Of a stretch of DNA of 55,042 bases, positions 27,801 to 39,023 are shown piece by piece. The number at the start of each line of letters is the position of its first letter. Position 1 is the first letter of the stretch. A model generated the notes under the pieces. The model made no database searches. It saw only the letters and a program-made list of their open reading frames with translations, and was not told where the DNA came from. The stretch covers positions 1 to 55,042 of the forward strand of contig CAINFC010000117.1 in assembly GCA_903847975.1 (NCBI GenBank), given 5' to 3'. This DNA comes from an uncultured Acidobacteriota bacterium. GTDB taxonomy: Bacteria; Acidobacteriota; UBA6911; CAINFC01. A program made the position numbers and the translations under genes.

Positions 27801-29989
27801 CCAAGAGCGATTTCCTGGCCAATATGAGTCACGAAATCCGGACGCCGATGAACGCGATCATCGGTATGTCGCACCTGGTACTCCGCAGCCAGCTCACCGA
27901 GCAGCAGCGCAACTACATTGAGAAGATCGTCGGCTCCGGGCAGCACCTGATGCGCATTCTGAACGACATTCTCGACTTTTCCAAAATAGAAGCGGGCAAG
28001 CTGACCGTCGACAGCGTGGAGTTCGACCTGGAGCCGGTGCTCAACAACGTGGCCAACATGGTCGCGGAAAAGGCCGCAGCCAAAGGGATTGAGCTGGTAT
28101 TCGAAGTGGACCGCCAGGTCCCCCGGGAGCTCATCGGAGACCCTCTGCGGCTGGGTCAGATCCTGATCAACTATGCCAATAATGCGGTGAAATTCACCGA
28201 AAAGGGTGAAATCTGCATCCTGGTCCAGGTGCGCGAGCAGAGCGACACCGAGGCCCTCCTGTATTTTGCAGTACGGGATACCGGAATCGGCCTGACCGCC
28301 GAGCAGCGCAGCCGCCTCTTCGAATCCTTTCACCAGGCGGACACCTCCACCACCCGCCGCTACGGCGGTACGGGCCTGGGGCTGGCCATCGCCAAAAGGC
28401 TGTCCGAGCTGATGTACGGGGAAGTGGGAGTGGAAAGCGAAATCGGCCGGGGAAGCACCTTCTGGTTTACGGCCCGGCTGGGCCGGAGCCGGGAGCGTAA
28501 AAAACACCGGATCCTGCGGCCGGACCTCCAGGACCGGCGGGCCCTGGTGGCCGACGAGCATCCCCATGCCCGCTCCGTCCTGACGGACCTTTTGAAGGAC
28601 ATGGGGATGGCGGTGGAGCAGGCCTCCACCGCAGAACATTTCCTGGAGGCCATTGTCCGGGAGGAAGAAAAGGGAAAGCCGTTCGACATTCTTTACCTCG
28701 ACTGGAACCTGGGAGGGGGCCGGGGAGTCGAAACCGCCTCGAAAATCCGGAAACTGCCGGCACGCAAAACCCCGCCCATGATCCTGATCCTGCCGTACGG
28801 CCGGGAGGAAATTTTCTCCCGGTCGGAGCGAAACCTGTTTGCCGATATTCTGTTCAAGCCGGTCAGCAGCAGTATGGTTTTCGAGAGCCTGATGCTGGTT
28901 CTGGGGGGCGAGACGCTGCCACGCCGCAGGGAAGCCGCCCTCCCCCAGCCCGAGTGGAAGAATTTCGCGGAAACGGGCGGTGGCCGGGTTCTGCTCGTGG
29001 AAGACAACGAACTGAACCAGGAAGTGGCCATGGATCTCATGCGTGGGGCAGGCCTGGAAGTGGATTGCGCCGAAAACGGGAGGGTCGCACTCGAGAAGCT
29101 GGAAGCTGCCTCGTATGACCTGGTGCTCATGGACATGCAGATGCCGGAAATGGATGGCATTACCGCCGCGCAGGAAATACGCAAGCGGCCCGAGTGGAAC
29201 TCGATTCCTGTTCTGGCCATGACCGCCAACGCCCGGGAGGAGGACCGCAGAAAATGCCTGGAGGCGGGCATGAATGACCATATCGTCAAGCCCTTTGACC
29301 CCCAGGATTTCTGGCAAACCCTGGACCGGTGGCTGAATCCGGCGGCCGAGAGGCCTCGCACAACGGCGATCCGGCCGAGGGCCCATGGAGGAGAAGAAAG
29401 CCTGCCCCCGCCCATCGCCGGCCTGGACTATGCCCTGGGGCTGCAGCGCACCATAGGCAATCGGAAGCTGTACCTGTCTCTCCTGGGCAAATTCGTGAAG
29501 GGCCAGAAGCATGCGGCTGCCGCCATCCGGACAGCGCTGGAGGAAGGAGACCGGGAAACAGCGGAGCGCCTGGCCCATACGGTCAAAGGCTCCGCAGGAA
29601 ATATCGGCGCCCGGGAAATCCAGGTTCTGGCCGAGAGCGTCGAGCTGGCCATCCGCCGGAAAAACCCGGGCGAGCCATCCGGGGAGCAGATGGCGGAGTT
29701 CGGGAAAAAAATCGGCGACCTGGTGCAAGCCATGGAGGCTGTGCTTCCCGCGGAACAGGGCCCGGCTTTCGTGGATCCGGATTCCGAAGAACTCCGTCGG
29801 GTATTCCACCAGCTGGAACGGCTGCTTGCCGAAGGAGACGCCGAAGCCGACGATGTGCTCGAGCGGAATGCCGCTTTGTTGCAGTCGGCGTTCCCCGACC
29901 TTTTCCCGCAGCTTGCCCGGGACATCCGCTCCTTTCATTATCAGTCCGCCGGTCAGGTGCTGGAAACCATGAGGAAGACCCTGACTTGA
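24803..29989 (+). CDS. Giant hybrid sensor kinase: 14 propeller blades, Y_Y_Y, PAS, HK, two receivers, Hpt
   Basis: 1728-aa one-piece phosphorelay (HTCS-like). Signal peptide 1-19. Fourteen regulator-propeller repeats (LWIGT..GGL type, about 42 residues each) fill roughly 50-650, as expected for two seven-bladed propellers. Y_Y_Y domain about 690-780, membrane helix 785-805, coiled coil, PAS about 858-985. HisKA His1010 (SHEIRTPMN), HATPase about 1115-1235. First receiver with Asp1300 (LYLDWNLGG), second with Asp1444 (VLMDMQMPEMDG), and an Hpt domain with His1592 (LAHTVKGSAGN). The ligand is probably a sugar or oligosaccharide by analogy to HTCS. No DNA-binding domain is present. No clear RBS; TATACT at 24787-24792 just upstream allows a leaderless start. 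Confidence 0.93.
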   Translation: MWILLLCLLFSLIPAAKAQSLSSPAIPPEAIAPGLDPARPIGDYMRTVWTSEQGLPQNIAKALLQTRDGYLWIATNEGLARYDGAHFDLFQTENTPALKTNSINTLLEDRREGLWIGTVAGLYYYRSGVFRRYTVQEGLGADNVFCLLQDPDGTLWAGTIGGGLSCLKNGVFQTFSARNGLSGDIIYALLRDRDGTLWVGTRSGLDRLQNGQFHRFESGEDGLDLSIDALLQDQTGAIWMGTRGKGLARLHQGALSRFTVRDGLTNDFVRSLLLDNRGTLWIGTDGGLNRYRQGRFTSFTTLEGLANNRVYSLLTDWEGALWIGTYGGGLTRLKDSAFTMMTSRNGLTSEYVNTILEDREGAVWLGTWGGGLNRISQGTMTSFHTRDGLADEFIKALLLDRDGSLWVGTDKGLSRFRNRFQESFSTREGLFSNIVDILLQDPEGAIWIASRGYGLCRLQNGRFTVFTQKDGLPSNQILSMLQASDGILWVGTQGGLCRFREGAFSCLTTRDGLPYNAVSALYQDREGTLWAGTTQGGLGRYRNGSWAAITARDGLFSNLAYCILEDDFGYLWISCSKGIYRVLRSELNQFADRKIPRVNSQAFGRAEGMKNAECSTGSPAGWKDGKGRLWFPTIAGAVVVNPAYPWFEPSAPNVIVEELAVEGSDPNQVRHIPTQPAAAASAVESREKNSNPALRLELGSEAHKLEFHYTAPYFSAPERIKFRYLLEGYDRQWTEAGTRRTAFYTNLPRGREYRFRVQAGNSHGTWYPAEAFLTLYLTPGIWETTWFYTLIAGLVTAAGLAGHAWRSRHLKSLASELEQAINVRTRELRDSNRELNQANEQLAEQTAELEAQQSRLKDTEAWFRGVVESAPDGIAVLTREGKMILTNSRLESMFGYAPGGLLGKSVDILIPEKLHRRHRNLREAFLRSLHARSRGTANIDTRGIREDQSVFPINISLSHLPVVGDRPVCICAAVRDITRRKQAEEDMRRAWEVAEHATRAKSDFLANMSHEIRTPMNAIIGMSHLVLRSQLTEQQRNYIEKIVGSGQHLMRILNDILDFSKIEAGKLTVDSVEFDLEPVLNNVANMVAEKAAAKGIELVFEVDRQVPRELIGDPLRLGQILINYANNAVKFTEKGEICILVQVREQSDTEALLYFAVRDTGIGLTAEQRSRLFESFHQADTSTTRRYGGTGLGLAIAKRLSELMYGEVGVESEIGRGSTFWFTARLGRSRERKKHRILRPDLQDRRALVADEHPHARSVLTDLLKDMGMAVEQASTAEHFLEAIVREEEKGKPFDILYLDWNLGGGRGVETASKIRKLPARKTPPMILILPYGREEIFSRSERNLFADILFKPVSSSMVFESLMLVLGGETLPRRREAALPQPEWKNFAETGGGRVLLVEDNELNQEVAMDLMRGAGLEVDCAENGRVALEKLEAASYDLVLMDMQMPEMDGITAAQEIRKRPEWNSIPVLAMTANAREEDRRKCLEAGMNDHIVKPFDPQDFWQTLDRWLNPAAERPRTTAIRPRAHGGEESLPPPIAGLDYALGLQRTIGNRKLYLSLLGKFVKGQKHAAAAIRTALEEGDRETAERLAHTVKGSAGNIGAREIQVLAESVELAIRRKNPGEPSGEQMAEFGKKIGDLVQAMEAVLPAEQGPAFVDPDSEELRRVFHQLERLLAEGDAEADDVLERNAALLQSAFPDLFPQLARDIRSFHYQSAGQVLETMRKTLT

Positions 29990-30044
29990 AAGTCCCGGTG
30001 GTCGGGCCACTGAGCCCTTTCCCTGGAATTGAACCCAAGAAATC

Positions 30045-33602
<3,558 letters not shown>

Positions 33603-33606
33603 GAAG

Positions 33607-33715
33607 AATTAAGGACACCCACTTTTTCTGTTACACGGAAACAGCGGATTTTCCGGATCACAGCGGATCGGATCGGCCCTGATCGGTCCCATCCGCTGTT
33701 TCCGTGTTACCTTTT
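33607..33715 (+). repeat. 109-bp palindromic repeat, copy A
   Basis: Near-identical (106 of 109 positions by eye) to 35997-36105 and in the same orientation. It opens with AATTAAGGACACCCACTTTT and contains a long hairpin: CACGGAAACAGCGGAT at 33634-33649 pairs perfectly with ATCCGCTGTTTCCGTG at 33691-33706. A GGACATCCA core in inverse orientation follows at 33726-33735 (TGGATGTCCC). The form fits a REP/MITE-like element mobilised by a Y1 transposase. Confidence 0.92.
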
Positions 33716-33719
33716 GGTG

Positions 33720-35930
33720 CTACTCTGGATGTCCCTTTATTTGTTTCCCTTTATTTGCTGTAAGAAGCAGTGGAAGCAATACTTGTTTATCCATCAGGAT
33801 ACCGTTGGCGGTGGTAAAACTCAACACACCCTGGTCTGAGGAAAGCAACCCGCTACCGGGTGTCACGGTTACAGCCAGGCTGCTACCCGGTGTGGTGTGC
33901 ACTGCATAGCCGGAATGGGCCGGCAGATTACACAGAAGATGGCGAACCACACCCGCCGAGGGGACGATGGTGTAAGCCAGCGAACCGGAAACCGGCGCGC
34001 CGTCAAACGTGGTACCAAACATGACCACCCAGTCACGGCCACTGGATTGCACGTGGACCCCGGTCATTTTAGCATTGGCGTCAGACACTGCAGCAGATGC
34101 AGTCATGGCTGCAACGTTTGCATCCACAACCTGAATGAGATTTAAGAATGTGTAATGGGCGGATGAAACCGGTGCCTTTACCCGAATCTGCCAGGAATCC
34201 CCTCCATCGCCGGTATAGTGCTTGCTGGTGATATCAGGATTGGCAGGCAAAAGGGTTTTTTGGTACAGGGCACCACCTGCGTTGACAGCTGAAACGGTAG
34301 TCCCATGGATCACAGGCTGGTGTGCGATATTCAGCAGGCAAGTGAGCGCCGTACCCTGGTTGACCGGGCTGACCCGATCAAAAACCACGACAGAATTAGG
34401 CTGCAGGTGGACCAGGTCGCGCAGATAGGTAGTAAGCAGCCGGTTGACTCCTCCACCCCAGCCGCCGACGCCGGTATAATACGCATCGCTGGCATCACCC
34501 TGACCGTAGGTGTAATCCGGTCCGGCCTGGTAGCGGACCAACTGGCCGGTCCCGCTACCGAAGCGCTGCTGCTCGCCGTCAACAATAATATTGTTATGCA
34601 CCTCCGGGTCCCCCACAATTTGGGAATTAGTATAGATATTCGCGTCGCCGGCTTGCCATTCCTTGTAGTAGATTAAAAAAGAGTTCTGATCCTGATGCTG
34701 GTGGCTTTGGACCCGGCCGGTAGAGACAAAGGAAACCGAAACCGCATTACTGTCCCAGCTGGAACGGCTGTTGAACCACCCCAAGCCCCTTGCCCGATAG
34801 GCCAGGGCAAGGAGGCCAATATTCTTTTCCGGAGCCAGGGGATGGGAAAGGAAAAAATCCATGGCATACTGGGAACGCATGCTGTGGCTGCCATCAAAAA
34901 CGCGGTTCACCAGAAACTGGGCATATTCACCATCCAGAGTACCGGCCAAACCTTCAGCCAATTGCATCAACAGGTTGCGGTCATACTGGTTGGAATTAAA
35001 GCCGTAATTGGGCAGGTCCCCGCCAGGATAGACATAGCCGTATCCGGGTTGGTAGGCATACACCTGGTAATACAGGGCTTCCCGAGAAAAGGCCAGATTG
35101 TAAAAATAGTCGGCTATCCCGGCGTTGCGAAGGACCATGAACACATCCATCATGTGCCGCTTGGACAGTTTGCCGTAGCCGTCGCCTTCGTGCCATCCGC
35201 CTCCCTGACCCCAGGTGTTGCACCATTCCGTCACCGGACCCAGTTTAGCGGTTAAAAAAGCCAGGATATCCTTGTAATTGGTTCCGCCAAAAGGTAAGGT
35301 GGGGGGGCTGGGATTATCGTTGTATAAAGCCACGCCGATCAAGGCCGTGGCCAGCAGAAAGCTGTAGTGGTAGTTGTTGCCCGGATCATCCACAGCCCAG
35401 CCCGCCCAGGTGTAGTAAGGATTGTCATTATTATTCCAGAGCTCGGTCAACACCTGGTTCATATAATTCCGCCAGGTGTTGCGCTGGTTTGCTGTCAGCA
35501 GGTGGTAACACCAGTCATACACGCAGGCTGCGTCCTGCATCTGATAGCAGATATAAAGGAACTGGTTGTATCTTTCGTCGTCCATGCCGTTGGCAATTTG
35601 CGCATCCACCAGGGCCAGGGCGCGCTGGGCATAGTCCGGGTTGCCGGTGATCTGATACAACAGGGCCAGGTGCCATGCAAAAACATCCTCGTAGGAGCCA
35701 TTGGCCAGGCGGTCGCTGACCAGGCTTATCCAGGTGTTCCATTCTGCAGTCGCAGTACACCCGGGCAATCGGCTGCCATGGCTATCATAACAGGCCATTT
35801 GACGCAGCTCCGCAAGCCGTTCCGGGTTCAGCAAAACCCGGGGACGCTCCGGGGAAATGGCGGCAAAAACAGGCAGGTTCGATGCAAAAATAAATCCCAG
35901 ACACAGGCAGATCATTCCCTGATTCCTCAT
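33720..35930 (-). CDS. Secreted heparinase II/III-like polysaccharide lyase, lower GC
   Basis: 736 aa. Signal peptide 1-23 (MRNQGMICLCLGFIFASNL). A helical toroid part covers about 30-370 (NYHYSFLLATALIG, GGGWHEGDGYGKL). A beta-sandwich part contains the typical VQSHQHQDQNSFLIYYKEW and NNIIVDGEQQ, the His-rich segment usual in heparinase II/III and alginate-lyase-like enzymes. Overall it is Asn/Tyr-rich, and sampled lines are 52-55% GC against about 62% in a sampled neighbour line. Good RBS (AGAGGTCCT). Its last codons (KGHPE-stop) are written in a GGGACATCCA repeat core. Flanked by copies A and B of the 109-bp repeat, so probably acquired. Substrate unknown. Confidence 0.82.
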   Translation of the reverse strand: MRNQGMICLCLGFIFASNLPVFAAISPERPRVLLNPERLAELRQMACYDSHGSRLPGCTATAEWNTWISLVSDRLANGSYEDVFAWHLALLYQITGNPDYAQRALALVDAQIANGMDDERYNQFLYICYQMQDAACVYDWCYHLLTANQRNTWRNYMNQVLTELWNNNDNPYYTWAGWAVDDPGNNYHYSFLLATALIGVALYNDNPSPPTLPFGGTNYKDILAFLTAKLGPVTEWCNTWGQGGGWHEGDGYGKLSKRHMMDVFMVLRNAGIADYFYNLAFSREALYYQVYAYQPGYGYVYPGGDLPNYGFNSNQYDRNLLMQLAEGLAGTLDGEYAQFLVNRVFDGSHSMRSQYAMDFFLSHPLAPEKNIGLLALAYRARGLGWFNSRSSWDSNAVSVSFVSTGRVQSHQHQDQNSFLIYYKEWQAGDANIYTNSQIVGDPEVHNNIIVDGEQQRFGSGTGQLVRYQAGPDYTYGQGDASDAYYTGVGGWGGGVNRLLTTYLRDLVHLQPNSVVVFDRVSPVNQGTALTCLLNIAHQPVIHGTTVSAVNAGGALYQKTLLPANPDITSKHYTGDGGDSWQIRVKAPVSSAHYTFLNLIQVVDANVAAMTASAAVSDANAKMTGVHVQSSGRDWVVMFGTTFDGAPVSGSLAYTIVPSAGVVRHLLCNLPAHSGYAVHTTPGSSLAVTVTPGSGLLSSDQGVLSFTTANGILMDKQVLLPLLLTANKGKQIKGHPE

Positions 35931-35996
35931 AGGACCTCTTCCTTATCCGATCAGACCCAACCAATTAAGTGTCAACCAATTTAAATAATTAAAAAT

Positions 35997-36105
35997 AATT
36001 AAGGACACCCACTTTTTCTGTTGCACGGAAACAGCGGATTTTCCGGATCACAGCGGATCGGATCGGCCCTGATCGTTCCCATCCGCTGTTTCTGTGTTAC
36101 CTTTT
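35997..36105 (+). repeat. 109-bp palindromic repeat, copy B
   Basis: Direct repeat of 33607-33715 with three differences, one of which breaks the hairpin end (CACGGAAACAGCGGAT at 36024-36039 against ATCCGCTGTTTCTGTG at 36081-36096). Its last 9 bp are the final codons and stop of the ZnuA-like gene. The left neighbour sequence (35945-35996) is very AT-rich with no gene. Confidence 0.92.
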
Positions 36106-37056
36106 CAGCAAGATCTTCTCCAGGTTCTGCAGATTGCTGTGCATCACCGAAAGAAAGTCGCCCTGCTGCGGAGTGCCGCCGCATGGAGCAAAGACCGTAC
36201 TTTCGATTCCCAGGGCCTGTAGTCGGGCCACCGAGGAGGCCAGAGGGGGCCCTTCCCAGATCATCCAGCGGGCCGGATGCTCCCTGGTCATGGCTTTCAG
36301 ATCGCCCAGCATCCTTTCATCCGGTTCCTGGTCCGGCTCCCAGAACACCATCCGGACGTTCAGCCCGTAGGCCCGCGCCCAGTACTGGTAGACCGGATGC
36401 GAAGCAAACAGGGGCATGGCTCCAAACCGGGCGCCCAGGCCCTTCATCCTCTCGTCCATAGCCGCAAGATCGGCACAGAGGGCCTCCTCGTTCCGGGAGA
36501 AGGCATCCGCGGCAGAGGGCACCAGCCGCTTCAGTGCCGCCGCCGCCACACGGGCCTGTGCCGCTGCCTGCTGAAAATCGAGCCAGGTGGTGAAAGCCGT
36601 ACCCTCGTGGCTGTGGGCGCCGCCCGGGCCGTGACTGTGGGTCACGGTACGGGCCACGGAAATGTACCTATCCTTGAAGACCGCGGAGGTATCGACGCAC
36701 AGGGCTCTCGGCAGCGAAACCCAGTCGATCCACTTGGAGTAGGTTGCGCCGTTCAGCAGGATGAGGTCCGCTTTCTGCATGTCGCGGATAACTTCGGGGG
36801 ACGGCTTCCAGAAGGCGGGATCCTGTCCGGCCGGTGCGGGAAGCACTCCTTTCACGGCCTGGCCGGCAATCCGAGCGGTAAAATACTGCAGGGGATAATG
36901 ATCGGTGTAAACCGTCGGAATTTCCCTTCGTTCCGGAACCGCCGAAGGCGGCAAGTCGCTGCGGCAGCCGCCGCCAAGCAGGGTTACTCCCCAAAGTAAA
37001 ACAACAATGCGCCGGGTGCGGCGCCGCACGGCCCGCTCCGTCTGGTCATAAGCCAT
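36097..37056 (-). CDS. ZnuA-like metal-binding lipoprotein (ABC substrate-binding protein)
   Basis: 319-aa cluster A-I type binding protein for zinc or manganese. The N-terminal membrane segment ends in a lipobox (LLGGGC, Cys31). The body contains PTVYTDHYPLQYFTARIAG, KADLILLNGATYSKW, a His-rich loop THSHGPGGAHSHEG typical of zinc-binding members, and PLFASHPVYQYWARAYGL. The last codons and the stop lie inside repeat copy B. RBS GAAAGGAAGG precedes the ATG. It is the last gene of an operon with an FtsX-type permease and LolD-like ATPase rather than a ZnuB/ZnuC pair, which is unusual. Metal preference is inferred only. Confidence 0.88.
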   Translation of the reverse strand: MAYDQTERAVRRRTRRIVVLLWGVTLLGGGCRSDLPPSAVPERREIPTVYTDHYPLQYFTARIAGQAVKGVLPAPAGQDPAFWKPSPEVIRDMQKADLILLNGATYSKWIDWVSLPRALCVDTSAVFKDRYISVARTVTHSHGPGGAHSHEGTAFTTWLDFQQAAAQARVAAAALKRLVPSAADAFSRNEEALCADLAAMDERMKGLGARFGAMPLFASHPVYQYWARAYGLNVRMVFWEPDQEPDERMLGDLKAMTREHPARWMIWEGPPLASSVARLQALGIESTVFAPCGGTPQQGDFLSVMHSNLQNLEKILLKR

Positions 37057-37119
37057 GGTGCCTTCCTTTCCTTCTTTTCCTTCTTTTCCCGCCCGTACGG
37101 ATTCCCGGTTTAAAATTCC

Positions 37120-38304
37120 TCAAGCGCGGATGAGGAACAGCCGGATGAGCTCATCGCCGGCCAGACCGGTGATCCAGGTAAGCAGGACCGCCAGGGCCAA
37201 CCCCGCGACCGTAACCAGTACCGCCTCTGCGGCCAGGATGGCTCCTACCCGCGTTTTCTCTCCGCCGATGCGGTGCAAAGTCTCGATTTCCCGCCGCCGG
37301 AGCCGGCCCGAAAGAAGCAGCACCAGGGCGGCCAGGGCCAGTGTGGCCAAAGCGACCAGCACCAGGGCGGCAATGACAAAACGCTGCACGGTGAAAACGG
37401 TGACCAGGAGTTCGTCCATGACCTGGATCGGCTGCAGGATCTGCAGGCGCTGTTCCGCATCCTGATAGCGCCCCATCAGCAGCGTGGCGTTTTTCCGGTC
37501 CGGCGGAACGGCCAGGATGCCGCTGACCGGAAAAGCGTCCAGGGCGCCGTGAAAATGGAAGCTTTCCATGTTGTCGTCGGTGATTTCGTTATACTGCAGG
37601 ATGGAAGCGTTGGCTACAATGTTGCCCGCCTCCTTTTTCAGTACGCCGGAAGCCAGCTCCGGCTTCTTCAGGTCGCCATGCCCGTGGCCCAGCCCCTCGA
37701 TGACCCAGGCCGTTTTGATTTCCACGAAAATAGCATGGTCGTCCGGGCTGTCGGCAAAGTCCAGGATACCGGTGACGTGCATTTTCAAAGGGAACACGCC
37801 GGCAATATCGAACACGCTTTCCGGAGAGGAGATGACGCTGTCCCCCGGCTTCAGCCCGCGGCGCCGGGCCACGGCGCTGCCCAGCACGCAGTCGCCGAGC
37901 CGGGCCATCTGCCCGCCGGCGGCCAGGCGTAAGCCGCGGAAGGAAAAGTAATCCAGGGTAGTGCCGACAATCTTGTCGCTCTGGGCGCGGAATCGGACGT
38001 AAAGAGGAATAGGATCCGCCAGGCCTGTGGCCGCCAGGCGGTCGACTTCCGCATAGGAAACCGGAGCCGGAACCGCGGTCCGGAAATAGAGCGCATTCAG
38101 CGTCAGCTCCAGCGGGCTCCCTTTCCGGCCCAGGAGAAGCGGGGTGGACGAAGCGCGCGCCCGCAGCTGCCTTTCGCCTTTGCGGACCAGCGTCTGGAGC
38201 CCGGCAGGGAGGGTGACGATCAGGGCGATGGCCAGAATCAGCAGTGCGGTTTTGAAGCGATGAAAAAGCAGGTAGCGCCAGGCCAGGTAAAAAACGTCTC
38301 TCAT
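37120..38304 (-). CDS. FtsX/MacB-type ABC permease
   Basis: 394-aa permease of the type VII ABC class. An N-terminal helix (about 16-36: FKTALLILAIALIVTLPAG), a large periplasmic domain (about 40-280) and three C-terminal helices (FVIAALVLVALATLALAALV, VGAILAAEAVLVTVAGLALA and the last about 375-390). Such systems move lipoproteins, peptides or signals mechanically rather than import metals. The segment DNMESFHFHGALD in the periplasmic domain and GLGHGHGDLKK are His-rich. The start overlaps the ATPase stop (ATGA). With the ZnuA-like protein downstream it may form a metal-dependent device. Confidence 0.88.
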   Translation of the reverse strand: MRDVFYLAWRYLLFHRFKTALLILAIALIVTLPAGLQTLVRKGERQLRARASSTPLLLGRKGSPLELTLNALYFRTAVPAPVSYAEVDRLAATGLADPIPLYVRFRAQSDKIVGTTLDYFSFRGLRLAAGGQMARLGDCVLGSAVARRRGLKPGDSVISSPESVFDIAGVFPLKMHVTGILDFADSPDDHAIFVEIKTAWVIEGLGHGHGDLKKPELASGVLKKEAGNIVANASILQYNEITDDNMESFHFHGALDAFPVSGILAVPPDRKNATLLMGRYQDAEQRLQILQPIQVMDELLVTVFTVQRFVIAALVLVALATLALAALVLLLSGRLRRREIETLHRIGGEKTRVGAILAAEAVLVTVAGLALAVLLTWITGLAGDELIRLFLIRA

Positions 38305-39023
38305 GGCTGCGCCTCCGCGCTTCCTGAAGGTGGTCCGGCGTAAAAACGTTTGCAGTCGATGACCCGGTCAAAGCGGGGGAGCAGCTCGTGGTCATGGGTC
38401 ACCACAAGAAGAGTCGCCCCGGACTCCCGGGCCTGGCGGAGAAGGATCTCCAGGACGAGACCCTTGTTGGCCGGATCCAGATTTCCTGTCGGCTCGTCTC
38501 CCAGAATCAGCCGCGGCCGGGTCAGAAGCGCCCGGCATACGGCGGCGCGTTGCTTTTCTCCCTGTGAAAGGCAGCCGGCGCTCTGCTTCAGCCGGTGGGC
38601 GATGCCGACCTCGGCCGCCAGGGAGGCGGCGCGCTCGCGTACTTCCCGGCTTAGTGGCAAAGCCCCGCTCAGCCGGAAGGGGAGCAGGATGTTGTCCAGG
38701 ACGGTCAGGTATTCCAGCAGCTCGAATTCCTGAAAAACCAGGCCGATGTTCCGGATCCGGAAGTCCCGGCGGGTGCCGTCGCCGGACGAGGAAATTTCCG
38801 TTGCGTCCACCGCCACCCGCCCGGAGTCTGGAAGCCTAATGCCGGCAATCAGGTGCAGCAGCGTGGTCTTTCCCGAGCCGCTCGGCCCGATGATGGCCAG
38901 GTGCTCGCCCGGCTCCACGCGCAGCTCGCGCACCTCGAGCAAAAAATCGCTGCCCCGGTAGCGGAAGCGAACCTGCTCCAGTTGCACAGAGCTTCCTGCC
39001 GTCGCTTCAAAGCCGCTGCTCAT
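38301..39023 (-). CDS. LolD/MacB-type ABC ATPase
   Basis: 240-aa nucleotide-binding subunit. Walker A GPSGSGKT, Q-loop (GLVFQEFELLEYLTV), ABC signature in its LSQGEKQR form, Walker B LILGDEPTGNLD, and a His switch (VVTHDHEL). The TGNLDP form and length are typical of LolD/MacB/FtsE ATPases that pair with FtsX-type permeases, as the following gene is. Its start lies within the 3' end of the upstream gene (17-bp overlap), so the four genes are clearly one operon. Confidence 0.93.
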   Translation of the reverse strand: MSSGFEATAGSSVQLEQVRFRYRGSDFLLEVRELRVEPGEHLAIIGPSGSGKTTLLHLIAGIRLPDSGRVAVDATEISSSGDGTRRDFRIRNIGLVFQEFELLEYLTVLDNILLPFRLSGALPLSREVRERAASLAAEVGIAHRLKQSAGCLSQGEKQRAAVCRALLTRPRLILGDEPTGNLDPANKGLVLEILLRQARESGATLLVVTHDHELLPRFDRVIDCKRFYAGPPSGSAEAQP

